A stretch of 64,000 nt of DNA from DATFVA01 sp963774455 (lineage in GTDB: Bacteria; Bacteroidota; Ignavibacteria; Ignavibacteriales; Ignavibacteriaceae), in assembly GCA_963774455.1 (NCBI GenBank), contig CAVZFD010000005.1:310001-374000 (forward strand), written 5' to 3'. Position numbers and translations under genes: made by a program. The stretch's first letter is position 1; every line of letters starts with the position of its first letter. The notes beneath the pieces are model-generated. The model saw only the letters and a list, made by a program, of their open reading frames with translations. It searched no databases and was not told the DNA's origin. This document shows positions 8,453-16,533 of the stretch, piece after piece.

Positions 8453-9183
8453 TGAGTCTCATCGTAGGCAGAAAACCTGTACTTGAAGCGATCAATTCAG
8501 GGGAAGAGATTGAACAGGTCTATATTTTATTCGGACAAAAAGGGGGTATAGTAGACGCAATTCTTATAGCCGCAAAGAAGCGGGGAATAAAAGTAAACCA
8601 GGTAACCCCCGAAAAATTCAGAGTCCTTACCGATCACCCCAATACCCAGGGAATAGCAGCCAGGAAATCTTCACAGAAATTTATTCAGATAGAGGAAATA
8701 ATATCCGAAGCAAAAAAGAAACAATATCCGCTCATATTGCTGCTTGACTCAATCCAGGATACTCACAACCTTGGAGCGATACTCAGAACCGCGGAATGTT
8801 CTGAAGTTGACGGCATAATATTAACAAAACACCACAGCGCTCCGATCAACGAGACAGTAGTAAAGACATCAGCCGGCGCAACTGAGCACCTTAAAATAGC
8901 GCAGGTTAACAACCTCGTTCAGGCAATAAACCAACTCAAAGAAAACGGCTTCTGGATTATCGGTTCAGCACTGGAAAACTCCAGGCCATATACTGAAGCA
9001 GATTATAAAATTCCCGCCGCAGTTATACTCGGGAATGAAGAAAAAGGGATAAGGAGACTGACAGCAGAAAATTGTGATATTCTCGTAAACATTCCGATGA
9101 AGGGTAAAATTCAGTCTTTGAATGTGTCGGTAGCCGCGGGCGTGCTTCTATTTGAAATTCTCCGCCAGCGAAGTGCAATTTAA
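8452..9183 (+). CDS. rlmB: 23S rRNA 2'-O-ribose methyltransferase (RlmB type)
   Basis: A 243-residue SpoU/TrmH (SPOUT) methyltransferase, expected to methylate the 2'-O of G2251 in the 23S rRNA peptidyl-transferase region with S-adenosylmethionine. An N-terminal L30e-like substrate-binding domain (about 1-80) is followed by the trefoil-knot domain with LLLDSIQDTHNLGAILRTAE (motif 1), ILGNEEKGI (motif 2) and IPMKGKIQSLNVSVAAGVLLFE (motif 3). Assignment to RlmB rather than another SpoU paralogue rests on the two-domain layout. Last gene of the ptsIIA-hisS-lgt operon. Confidence 0.9.
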   Translation: MSLIVGRKPVLEAINSGEEIEQVYILFGQKGGIVDAILIAAKKRGIKVNQVTPEKFRVLTDHPNTQGIAARKSSQKFIQIEEIISEAKKKQYPLILLLDSIQDTHNLGAILRTAECSEVDGIILTKHHSAPINETVVKTSAGATEHLKIAQVNNLVQAINQLKENGFWIIGSALENSRPYTEADYKIPAAVILGNEEKGIRRLTAENCDILVNIPMKGKIQSLNVSVAAGVLLFEILRQRSAI

Positions 9184-9186
9184 CCT

Positions 9187-9217
9187 TTGACTATCTTCTC
9201 TTAATTCTTTAATATTA
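9187..9217 (+). promoter_or_regulatory. Weak candidate promoter upstream of first type IX-sorted gene
   Basis: TTG (9187-9189), 20 nt, then TAATATTA (9210-9217). The spacing equals that of the better promoters in this window, but the -7 box matches only five of the six fixed positions of TAnnTTTG. It sits just after the rlmB stop, with a leader of about 130 nt before the gene at 9358. Confidence 0.3.
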
Positions 9218-9357
9218 AGTAAATAAAAACAAACGTGGGGAAAAAATGGGCCATCTTAAAGAAAACTCCTCTTCGGAAACCTCTCACTCTTATATCTGTC
9301 GGAGCACAAATAAAAGAAGCTTTAGAATTATAATTAAAATAAAAGTGGAGATCAGAT

Positions 9358-11055
9358 ATGAACCGGCATAATTATCCGCTGATATTTCTGAGTATCTGCA
9401 CATTGTTCTTTGGTTTTAATGCAGTGGATAAAAACCAAAAGACCTCAAAAGTCCTTACAAATGACCATTATAATTTTATTTCTGTAAATGAAATTATGAT
9501 GTACATTTCTAATAACGGCGACGGTTCTCATAGTTCTTTAACTGATGGTCAGGGATTATTCTGGCCCGGCGGCATCAATGCTGCTATAGGAGCAGTATTT
9601 GAGGATGGATTAGTCTGGGGAGGAATAATCAATAATGACACACTTTGTGGAGGAAGTACTTATCGCCATGGCTTACAGGCCGGTAAAATACTGCCAAATG
9701 GAACAGCAGATAATCCCAGCCTTCCTAAATACAGGGTATATAAAGTATTGGATGGATGGGAGAGTTTACCTCCGGGACCTGAAAGAGATCAGTATGAAAT
9801 GGATTATAACGAATGGCCTGCAGAGGATGGAGCGCCTTTCAATGATTTGGATAATGACGGTGTCTACACTCCTGGTATCGATAACCCGTACATAGGTGAT
9901 GAAACTATGTGGTGTGTTTCTAATGATCTCGATCCTTCCCGCACCATGTTTTTATACGGTTCAATGCCGATGGGTCTTGAAGTACAGACCCTTGTTTATG
10001 GATTTGATCAATCGGGATTTCTTGGGAACACGGTATTCAAAAAATATACGCTAATAAATAAGGGACAGGATACAATCAATGATATGGCTTCTGGATACTG
10101 GTCAGATGATGATCTGGGATATGCGAATGATGATTTTACAGGATGTGATGTAAACTTAAAATTAGGTTATACGTATAATGGAGATAATAATGATGAGGGC
10201 GGATATGGAACCCCGCCGCCGGCGATAGGACATATGTTGGTTCAGGGACCTATTGTTCCTGGTTTAGCCTCCGATACTGCTTATTTTGATAATGAATGGC
10301 GCGTAGGCTATCAGAATTTACCAATGACAGATTTTGTGGTGCATATGGGGGGCTTCCATTCGGTTTATCAGGATCCTGAACTCGGTATCCATCAAGGTTC
10401 AATTGACATATACAATAATATGAATGGAATCGCCTGGAATGGTTCTGATTTTATCGATCCTAATACGGGCGAGCCTACGAGATTTGTATTATCGGGAAAT
10501 CCTGTTACAGGAACCGGATGGTACGAAGGTGCCGGATGGCCCGGAGGTCCGGGCAATGGAGATAGAAGAAATATGTTATCAGCCGGCCCTTTTAATATGA
10601 TGCCGGGCGATACCCAGGAGGTTGTGATAGCCATCTTTTTAGCACAGGGGATTGATAATATACAAAGCGTAGCTGCGCTTAAGGAAAGAGCTCTTGAAAT
10701 TCAAAACTACTATGGAGCATATACAATTACAGGTATTATGAACGGTCAGTCCAATGACATCGAAGGCTTTGAATTAATGCAGAACTATCCTAATCCTTTT
10801 AATCCCGTAACGACTATTGAATATTCAATTCCAAATGCTTCCGGCACCCCGGCGGGGGATGAAAGAACTCTTTCCATCACTCTCAGAGTATATGATATCC
10901 TTGGAAATGAGGTTGCCACCCTGGTTAATGGAGAACGAAGGGCCGGCAGATACTCGGTTAAATTCGATGGCCGTGGATTATCCAGCGGAATTTATTTCTA
11001 CAAAATAAAGGCTGGTGATTATACTGCGGCGAAGAAACTAATTTTGCTGAAATAA
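9358..11055 (+). CDS. Type IX secretion-sorted surface protein
   Basis: A 565-residue secreted protein. The N-terminus MNRHNYPLIFLSICTLFFGF is a signal peptide. The mature part is rich in Gly, Asp, Asn and aromatic residues and contains an acidic, possibly calcium-binding loop DLDNDGVYTPGIDNP around residue 165. The last 95 residues are a type IX C-terminal sorting domain: LMQNYPNPFNPVTTIEYSIP, VYDILGNEVATLVNG and SGIYFYKIKAGDYTAAKKLILLK. Such domains direct proteins through the PorSS/T9SS to the cell surface or medium. No enzymatic domain is recognised. A GTGGAG site precedes the ATG. The next sorted protein starts 16 bp downstream. Confidence 0.85.
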   Translation: MNRHNYPLIFLSICTLFFGFNAVDKNQKTSKVLTNDHYNFISVNEIMMYISNNGDGSHSSLTDGQGLFWPGGINAAIGAVFEDGLVWGGIINNDTLCGGSTYRHGLQAGKILPNGTADNPSLPKYRVYKVLDGWESLPPGPERDQYEMDYNEWPAEDGAPFNDLDNDGVYTPGIDNPYIGDETMWCVSNDLDPSRTMFLYGSMPMGLEVQTLVYGFDQSGFLGNTVFKKYTLINKGQDTINDMASGYWSDDDLGYANDDFTGCDVNLKLGYTYNGDNNDEGGYGTPPPAIGHMLVQGPIVPGLASDTAYFDNEWRVGYQNLPMTDFVVHMGGFHSVYQDPELGIHQGSIDIYNNMNGIAWNGSDFIDPNTGEPTRFVLSGNPVTGTGWYEGAGWPGGPGNGDRRNMLSAGPFNMMPGDTQEVVIAIFLAQGIDNIQSVAALKERALEIQNYYGAYTITGIMNGQSNDIEGFELMQNYPNPFNPVTTIEYSIPNASGTPAGDERTLSITLRVYDILGNEVATLVNGERRAGRYSVKFDGRGLSSGIYFYKIKAGDYTAAKKLILLK

Positions 11056-11071
11056 ACATGGGGATAAAAAT

Positions 11072-12892
11072 ATGAAGAAGATATTAGTCCTTCTTTTTGC
11101 TGTTTTTGCCAGCAATATATTCTCACAGTCCTTTTTGTCTTTAGGCGGAATTGAAACTTCGGAAGGGGAAACAATTCTACTCTATCATTATGGAACACAA
11201 GATTTCAGAGCCTACGCTCCGGTATATAAATATGATGTTACTTCGGGATATGAGAAAAAAATAATGGACGCTTATATTGTGAATGAATCATTATCAAGGA
11301 GCGTACAGGACTTTGAATTCTTTCCGGATGACACAGCCAACTTCATCAATTGCGGATTTGGGATGATGCCCGACAATATCGGATTTGTAGCTTATAACGA
11401 TTCTTCGGTTGCCGGCTTTCAATCGCCTTTTTATTATGTCGACATTTCCCAACAAAATCCTTTAAGAACTTACGCCGGTGACGGAATGCTGAACAGGAGT
11501 TTCGATGGAGGACTGTCTTACCCTGAGGATTCTGTTTTGAACTTTAATATGATCTCCGTTTCTGATTTTAATGACAATGAGATTTTTGGGCTCGATCAGC
11601 AGAACAGGCTTATAAAATCTTTTGATGGAGGCCGAACCTCCATTATAGTTGATGATATACCATTGTATGATAACTTATATTTTCATCCAAAATTATTTTA
11701 CGATCCCGATCAGACACATATATACAGGATGAATGCTTATGATTCCTACAATCTTTTTGTGTCAGCCGGTAATGGAAATTCATATACCTGGGTTTTAAAA
11801 AACCAGTACCCGCAGCCTTTTATTTTTTCCAATGATCCTTCCCAAAGCGGAATCTGTTATCTTGCTTACTATTATCATCTTTATAAGTCGACAAACTTTG
11901 CAGAAAGTTTCGTTCCATTTTACCAGTTCGATGAAAGGATAATGGGAATCTATCCAAAGCGGGGGACTGAAGTGCTATACGTCGCTACACAGTATCACCT
12001 CTACAAGCTGGAGAATGATACACTAACTACTTTAAAAGAAATTCCTCCCGACCCCGAACTTGTGCGTTATTATCCTCTGCACGTAGGAGATATATGGGTA
12101 TACGATGGCACAACCTGGGATTTTCCTAATTATGAAACGTATCAGTTTACTCGAAAAGTTAACGATATGATTATAAAACCAAATCAGAAAACGTATCTTG
12201 AAGTGGAAGAATCAGTTGTTGGTTCCGGATACAATAGAATATACTATGAAAGAGTGGACACTCAAACTGTCAGGGTTTACCGATACGATGAGGATTCGGT
12301 TCTGTCCGGGCAGGAGTACCTTATAGATGACTTACGCGCCGATGTTGGAGATTCAATTAAGAGTTATAGGTTTTTGACATCTGTTCCTTCCTCTATGATA
12401 GATTTTTCTAATACTACCATTTTCGGTCTGGATAAAAAATCCAAAACATACGAATCTGTTTCTTTGATAAGTTATCAATATAGACTTGTTCAGGATTTCG
12501 GATTGGCAAATATCCAGAACGGATATGATTTCGGATGGGATTCCCGTGATCTGAAAGGTGCTGTAATAAATGGAATAGTGTATGGTGATACAACCATAAC
12601 TGGGATAGAAGACAAAATAAACCCTGTTAGCTCATTTTCGCTATCGCAGAACTATCCTAATCCTTTTAACCCGGCGACCACAATCAGGTACGACATCGGT
12701 AAACCGGGTCAGGTTACTCTCAAAATTTTTGATATTCTGGGGAATGAAATCACCACTCTCATCAATGAATATAAACCATCCGGTAATTATTCTATTAATT
12801 TTGACGGAGGTAATTTGGCCAGCGGTATATATTACTATCAGTTGAAAGCAGGTGATTTTACAGCGACAAAGAAATTTGTTCTCATGAAATAA
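11072..12892 (+). CDS. Type IX secretion-sorted protein with BNR-like repeats
   Basis: A 606-residue secreted protein with signal peptide MKKILVLLFAVFASNIFSQS. The mature region has short motifs of the type SFDGG (NRSFDGGLSYPED, KSFDGGRTSI), as in BNR/sialidase-like beta-propeller blades, followed by a domain with YYPLHVGDIWVYDG (about residue 335). The last 85 residues are a type IX sorting domain: LSQNYPNPFNPATTIRYDIG, IFDILGNEITTLIN and ASGIYYYQLKAGDFTATKKF. Together with the preceding gene it forms a surface-protein pair that probably shares a transcript. Propeller assignment is tentative; the sorting domain is clear. Confidence 0.83.
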   Translation: MKKILVLLFAVFASNIFSQSFLSLGGIETSEGETILLYHYGTQDFRAYAPVYKYDVTSGYEKKIMDAYIVNESLSRSVQDFEFFPDDTANFINCGFGMMPDNIGFVAYNDSSVAGFQSPFYYVDISQQNPLRTYAGDGMLNRSFDGGLSYPEDSVLNFNMISVSDFNDNEIFGLDQQNRLIKSFDGGRTSIIVDDIPLYDNLYFHPKLFYDPDQTHIYRMNAYDSYNLFVSAGNGNSYTWVLKNQYPQPFIFSNDPSQSGICYLAYYYHLYKSTNFAESFVPFYQFDERIMGIYPKRGTEVLYVATQYHLYKLENDTLTTLKEIPPDPELVRYYPLHVGDIWVYDGTTWDFPNYETYQFTRKVNDMIIKPNQKTYLEVEESVVGSGYNRIYYERVDTQTVRVYRYDEDSVLSGQEYLIDDLRADVGDSIKSYRFLTSVPSSMIDFSNTTIFGLDKKSKTYESVSLISYQYRLVQDFGLANIQNGYDFGWDSRDLKGAVINGIVYGDTTITGIEDKINPVSSFSLSQNYPNPFNPATTIRYDIGKPGQVTLKIFDILGNEITTLINEYKPSGNYSINFDGGNLASGIYYYQLKAGDFTATKKFVLMK

Positions 12893-13029
12893 GAAATAAA
12901 TCCTCAAGGGTTAATTTTGAAAGATTCATCTGAAAGATTAAAATTTCTTTTACATCTTTATGACATTTTTTTGACAAACCAGGAATTTCATTTCAGTATA
13001 ATATCTGCAGAAAACAAAGGAGTTTTGAA

Positions 13030-13947
13030 ATGAAAACCGGTATTTGGATTTGTTTGCTGATCGCGGGTACTATTTTATTCTCCGGTTGTGTCCCGCAGGA
13101 AGTTGAAGAAACGCTTTATCTTGGTGATGCAAAGATTAAGGCCCCCATTACACCCCCTCCTTTACACCTGAATATAAGAAGCAATCCCGGCGAAATTACC
13201 TTTTCACCAAAGTTTTCTGTCACTAACAGGAAAAATTTGCAGGCTACAAGCGATCAGGTTTTCACAGGAACTGTCGTGCTGCCTGATACCTCCATCTATA
13301 AAGCACGTACTAAAAATATCGAATGGGCTTACAGCAAATATTCATTCGGAATCGATATGGACCTGAAAGTTTCAAGGGGTTTTGCTTTGTTCGGCGGGAT
13401 TTCTTTCTCGGATGATAATCAAATGGGAGGGAATTTCGGAATCGGGTTATTCAGTGATATGACAGAACCAATATTCAGGTTCGATATAGGATTAACTTTT
13501 CAAAAATACAAGTATGATGCTGTTACAGTTGTAGATCAGACTATAACAGACTGGTGGGGAGATCAAACTAAGAGCCGGTATTTATTCCATGACACCGGTG
13601 AGGAAAATAATATAAACCCGTTCTTTACAATAACTTTTAATTCAAATAATGATTCTGCATTGGTGAACTATTTTGTGAACGTCGGCTATTTCATTCAGCA
13701 GCTTCTTAATTATTCACCCGGAACCAGTTACAGTTATGACCCGCTATATTATACCTCAACCGTAAGTACTGATAAAAGACCGGATTGTTCGGTGGGTTTC
13801 ATATATTTCCATCCCGGTATATCATTGAGCCTGGCATCAAATATCCGGGTCCTCGTAAGTGCAAAATTTATGAAAGAAACGCAACTTCAACTTGATTCAG
13901 GAAATATGATAATACTTCCCGGCATACAGCTCGATTTCAGACTTTAG
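13030..13947 (+). CDS. Beta-rich lipoprotein, probably outer-membrane associated
   Basis: A 305-residue lipoprotein. The signal peptide ends in the lipobox LFSGC (Cys19). After a proline-rich linker (APITPPPLHL) the protein consists of alternating amphipathic strands such as FSIGIDMD-like and GGNFGIGLFSD segments and ends in GIQLDFRL, with a hydrophobic residue before the last positions, resembling outer-membrane beta-structure. An AAAGGAG site precedes the ATG. A TTGACA (12971) and TATAAT (12997) are present but 20 bp apart, too long for a normal sigma-70 promoter and not matching the local TTG-N20-TAnnTTTG pattern. Function unknown. Confidence 0.75.
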   Translation: MKTGIWICLLIAGTILFSGCVPQEVEETLYLGDAKIKAPITPPPLHLNIRSNPGEITFSPKFSVTNRKNLQATSDQVFTGTVVLPDTSIYKARTKNIEWAYSKYSFGIDMDLKVSRGFALFGGISFSDDNQMGGNFGIGLFSDMTEPIFRFDIGLTFQKYKYDAVTVVDQTITDWWGDQTKSRYLFHDTGEENNINPFFTITFNSNNDSALVNYFVNVGYFIQQLLNYSPGTSYSYDPLYYTSTVSTDKRPDCSVGFIYFHPGISLSLASNIRVLVSAKFMKETQLQLDSGNMIILPGIQLDFRL

Positions 13948-14062
13948 CATCTAAGAATAAATCCTGAAACATAGTGGTCGGACAGGATCGGTTGAAGCTT
14001 GTCCGGCCTCCCCTGTCATTATCCGACTGTCTCTCTGTCATTCTTGATGCCGCAACTCCCTC

Positions 14063-14190
14063 GGGGTCCTAAAAGGAAAAACCAACTTCTCCAGGTCCCA
14101 ACCGGAATCCCGCCAACCCTCCCAAGGTCCCAGCAGGAAAAAAGCCAACTTCACCGGGTCCCAAATGGAACACAGCCACAACTTTATCGA
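14063..14190. repeat. Four-copy 29-32 bp imperfect minisatellite
   Basis: Four imperfect units begin with GGTCC at 14065, 14094, 14126 and 14157 (steps of 29, 32 and 31 bp). Each has the pattern GGTCCCAA-n-GGAA-n-GCCAAC, with drift between copies. The varying unit length breaks any reading frame, so it is a DNA repeat rather than a protein repeat. Confidence 0.75.
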
Positions 14191-14210
14191 AGTATCGGGT
14201 ATCCATAACC

Positions 14211-14396
14211 ATTTTTCCCGGAACAAAAACGCTCCAATTATGCCTTCTGATACGCTCTCACATACGCTCCACATACGCTTCACATACGCTCCAAATACGC
14301 TTTGGGTAAATTTTGGACCCTTCGTCTTGCCCTCTAAAGTATTCCTGCCCGGGAGGAGGATTCCATCGCCTTTTTACCCGCGAGGGGTATAGGCTA
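14211..14396. repeat. Long repeat, copy A (5'-truncated, internally deleted)
   Basis: First of three direct copies. It lacks the leading TTGACTATTGGCCTCTTAGC segment of the other two and has lost about 20 bp near its 3' end, where copies B and C read GGTATTCCTGACGGGGAGGG. Shared blocks include CTCCAATTATGCCTTCTGA, GTAAATTTTGGACC and CTCTAAAGTATTCCTGCCCG. The 11-bp array in this copy (14249-14301) has five units. Confidence 0.85.
14249..14301. repeat. 11-bp tandem array within copy A
   Basis: Tandem units of consensus CCACATACGCT (five, the first and last degenerate). The equivalent arrays in copies B (14501-14532) and C (14754-14797) have three and four units, so unit number varies between otherwise similar copies, as expected from slippage. 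Confidence 0.8.
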
Positions 14397-14400
14397 ATAA

Positions 14401-14654
14401 TTGACTATTGGCCTCTTAGCTTATGGATATCTCTTTGTTGTCTTCTTGCCGAACTTTTATCAACTTTTCCCGAAACAAAAAGGCCCCAATTATGCTTTCT
14501 GATGCGCTCTTACATACGCTCCACATACGCTTTTAGTAAATTTTGGACCCCTCCGTCTTACCTCTAAAGTATTCCTGCCCGGGAGGAGGATTCCATCGCC
14601 TTTTTACCCGCGAAGGTATTCCTGACGGGGAGGGAGGTATAGACAGAAAAAAAA
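14401..14654. repeat. Long repeat, copy B (254 bp)
   Basis: Complete copy starting TTGACTATTGGCCTCTTAGC and directly abutting copy C. It contains CCCAATTATGC, three 11-bp units (14501-14532), GTAAATTTTGGACC, TAAAGTATTCCTGCCCGGG (14565-14583), GGATTCCATCGCCTTTTTAC and GTATTCCTGACGGGGAGGG. It differs from A and C by scattered substitutions, so the copies have diverged since duplication. Confidence 0.87.
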
Positions 14655-14899
14655 TTGACTATTGGCCTCTTAGCTTATGGATATCTCTTTGTTGTCTTCT
14701 TGCCGTACTTTATCAACTTTTCCCGGGCCAAAAAGGCCCCAATTATGCCTTCTGATACGCTCTCACATACGCTCCACATACGCTCCACATACGCTTTGGG
14801 TAAATTTTGGACCGTCCGCGTCTTGCCCTCTAAAGTATTCCTGCCCGGAGGAGGATCCCATCGCCTTTTTGCCCGCGAAGGTATTCCTGACGGGGAGGG
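14655..14899. repeat. Long repeat, copy C
   Basis: Third copy, beginning with the same TTGACTATTGGCCTCTTAGC segment 254 bp after copy B and ending in GTATTCCTGACGGGGAGGG. The 11-bp array (14754-14797) has four units. A short hairpin GGGCC-AAAAA-GGCCC is present here but is not conserved in A or B, arguing against a conserved structured RNA at that point. Confidence 0.87.
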
Positions 14900-14903
14900 T
14901 GAC

Positions 14904-14918
14904 GCCGGAAGGTCCGGC
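14904..14918. repeat. GC-rich perfect hairpin downstream of repeat copy C
   Basis: GCCGGA-AGG-TCCGGC is a 6-bp perfect inverted repeat with a 3-nt loop. It is followed by GGTCC...GGACC (14911-14926) and GGCCGGACCGGC (about 14934-14945), giving overlapping alternative hairpins. No T-run follows, so it does not look like a terminator. Confidence 0.55.
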
Positions 14919-15171
14919 ACTGGACCGAGCAATGGCCGGACCGGCTAATCATCGGAAAAGTGGGCTATTGGTGGGGGAAAGGCGGGACTAATGACCGAAA
15001 GACGGACCAGACAAACTTTAGCAATGTTAGTTGGTCTACTGGTTCAGGTTGAAGTATATTTCCCTCCGGGATAACTAATTTCGACAAAAAACCGAACCTT
15101 AAAAACGAGCCGGATTTAGAAATCCAGCTTGTCTTATTTCCATAATGCGCGCCTGCACAGCATAACTTACC

Positions 15172-15202
15172 TTGACTGCCGGAAGCCAATTCTCTATATT
15201 TG
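15172..15202 (+). promoter_or_regulatory. Bacteroidota-type promoter for the M16 peptidase gene
   Basis: TTG (15172-15174), exactly 20 nt, then TATATTTG (15195-15202), a full TAnnTTTG match. The expected start of transcription is near 15209, about 34 nt before the TTG start codon at 15243. This also supports placing the gene start there. Confidence 0.68.
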
Positions 15203-15242
15203 ACGATATTTTTTTTGAAAAATTATAGAGATTTTTGATATT

Positions 15243-16499
15243 TTGAATCAGTATAAGAAGACAGTCCTGCCTAATGGTATTAAAGTTCTGACAGAAACCA
15301 TACCCTATGTAAAATCATTTTCACTCGGATTCTGGTTTAATATCGGCACCCGTGATGAAAATTTTAATAACAATGGAATTTCACATTTTATTGAGCACAT
15401 GCTCTTTAAAGGTACAAAGAAGCGTACGGCAGGTAAAATAGCAAACGAGATTGAATCAACAGGCGGATACCTTAATGCGTTTACTTCTAAAGAACATACA
15501 TGCTATTATGGAAGAGGGCTGGCCGATCATATAGAAAAAACTTTTGATGTTTTATCAGACATGATACAGAACCCTTCCTTTAAGCCTGTTGAAATTAAGA
15601 AGGAATCCAGCGTTATAGTTGATGAATTGAACGATATTGAAGATAATCCTGAAGAGTTAATTTTTGATAAGTTTGAGGAAGTTATATTTTCCGGAAACAG
15701 TCTTAGTCTGCCCATAATCGGGACAGAAAAAAATATCCGCAGTTTTAATCAGAATGAACTATTCCATTTTGTTAAAGAAAAATACGGCTTCAATAAGATG
15801 TTGATTGCTGCTTCCGGGGCAGTAGAGCACGATAAAATTATTAAGCTGATCGAAAAATACTTCTCAATGGATCTAGGTTCTTCGAACGTTAAAAGAAGAT
15901 ATTATAATCATTCAAATCTCCCTGCCAGGATCGAACTAATCGATAAAGAAATTCAGCAGATTCACGCAATAATCGGAAAATCGACTTTCGGATATAAGAG
16001 CGAGTTTAGAAATAAAGCTGCTGTGCTTACCCAGATATTAGGTGAGGGAAGTAGTTCCAGACTATTTCAGTCTATTAGAGAACGCAACGGGATAGCATAC
16101 CAGGTGAATTCATTTCTCAATTCTTTTTATGATGTGTCATCCTTCGGGGTTTACTTGTCTACGAACGAAAAGATGATGGATAAAGCACTCGCAATTGTTG
16201 ACAGAGAATTCAGGAAAATGAGGAATAACAAAGTATCAGAAAGAGAATTGAAAAAAGCGAAAGAGGCGATGAAGGGACATTTCCTGTTGAGCCTGGAAAA
16301 TACTTCCAACAGGATGTTCAGAATGGCTCAGTCGGAATTATATCATAACAGAATAAAAAGTACCGACGAGATTATTAAAGACATCGATTCGGTAACCAGG
16401 GAAGACATACTTGAATTGGCAAATACTCTTCTGGATGCTGATACTTTTATTAAAATAATAATTAAGTCTAAGGATACGATATTAAAATCTGCAGCCTGA
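15243..16499 (+). CDS. M16-family zinc peptidase
   Basis: A 418-residue insulinase/pitrilysin-type metallopeptidase. The inverted zinc motif HFIEH is at residues 48-52 (His48, Glu51, His52), with the downstream glutamate-rich helix VDELNDIEDNPEE supplying the third ligand. The C-terminal half is the second M16 domain (GEGSSSRLFQSIRERNGIAYQV), giving the compact two-domain form related to mitochondrial processing peptidase beta and bacterial PqqL/YmxG-type enzymes. No signal peptide is visible, so it is probably cytoplasmic. The start is TTG at 15243; there is no in-frame ATG nearby and the family sequence begins right there. Followed after 34 bp by an aminotransferase. Confidence 0.9.
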   Translation: MNQYKKTVLPNGIKVLTETIPYVKSFSLGFWFNIGTRDENFNNNGISHFIEHMLFKGTKKRTAGKIANEIESTGGYLNAFTSKEHTCYYGRGLADHIEKTFDVLSDMIQNPSFKPVEIKKESSVIVDELNDIEDNPEELIFDKFEEVIFSGNSLSLPIIGTEKNIRSFNQNELFHFVKEKYGFNKMLIAASGAVEHDKIIKLIEKYFSMDLGSSNVKRRYYNHSNLPARIELIDKEIQQIHAIIGKSTFGYKSEFRNKAAVLTQILGEGSSSRLFQSIRERNGIAYQVNSFLNSFYDVSSFGVYLSTNEKMMDKALAIVDREFRKMRNNKVSERELKKAKEAMKGHFLLSLENTSNRMFRMAQSELYHNRIKSTDEIIKDIDSVTREDILELANTLLDADTFIKIIIKSKDTILKSAA

Positions 16500-16533
16500 G
16501 AAATAATTTTATTTAATTAATCAAATCAATAAA

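Larger units (their letters stand above)
13948..15242. other. 1.3-kb gene-free region of nested repeats and hairpins
   Basis: No frame here looks like a gene. The block is GC-richer than its flanks and holds four kinds of structure. First comes a 29-32 bp minisatellite (14063-14190), then three imperfect copies of a roughly 250-bp unit (14211-14899). Inside each copy is an 11-bp tandem array, and a cluster of short inverted repeats follows (14900-15125). The last 70 bp carry the promoter of the M16 peptidase gene. No transposase, terminal inverted repeats or target-site duplication was seen. Confidence 0.8.

Noticed and set aside
9246..9371. 41-codon frame before the first type IX-sorted gene
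   Set aside because: It overlaps the start of the next gene, its composition is unlike a protein (Ser/Lys/Arg mix) and it has only a weak ribosome site.
12971..13002. Classical sigma-70 promoter TTGACA/TATAAT before the beta-rich lipoprotein gene
   Set aside because: The spacer is 20 bp rather than 16-18, and the -7 box TAnnTTTG used at other genes here is absent, so I only mention it in the gene entry.
14249..14797. CRISPR array
   Set aside because: The repeats are 11-bp direct tandems with no spacers between them, the long copies are themselves homologous throughout, and no cas genes are nearby.
13999..14991. Several short open frames (60-104 codons) on both strands of the repeat block
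   Set aside because: They arise from the same repeated DNA, lack ribosome sites, and shift frame between copies. Similar peptides such as MWSVCESVSEGIIGAF recur only because the DNA is duplicated.
13948..15242. Insertion sequence or replication origin
   Set aside because: No transposase frame, no terminal inverted repeats, no DnaA-box cluster and no dnaA/dnaN neighbours were found.
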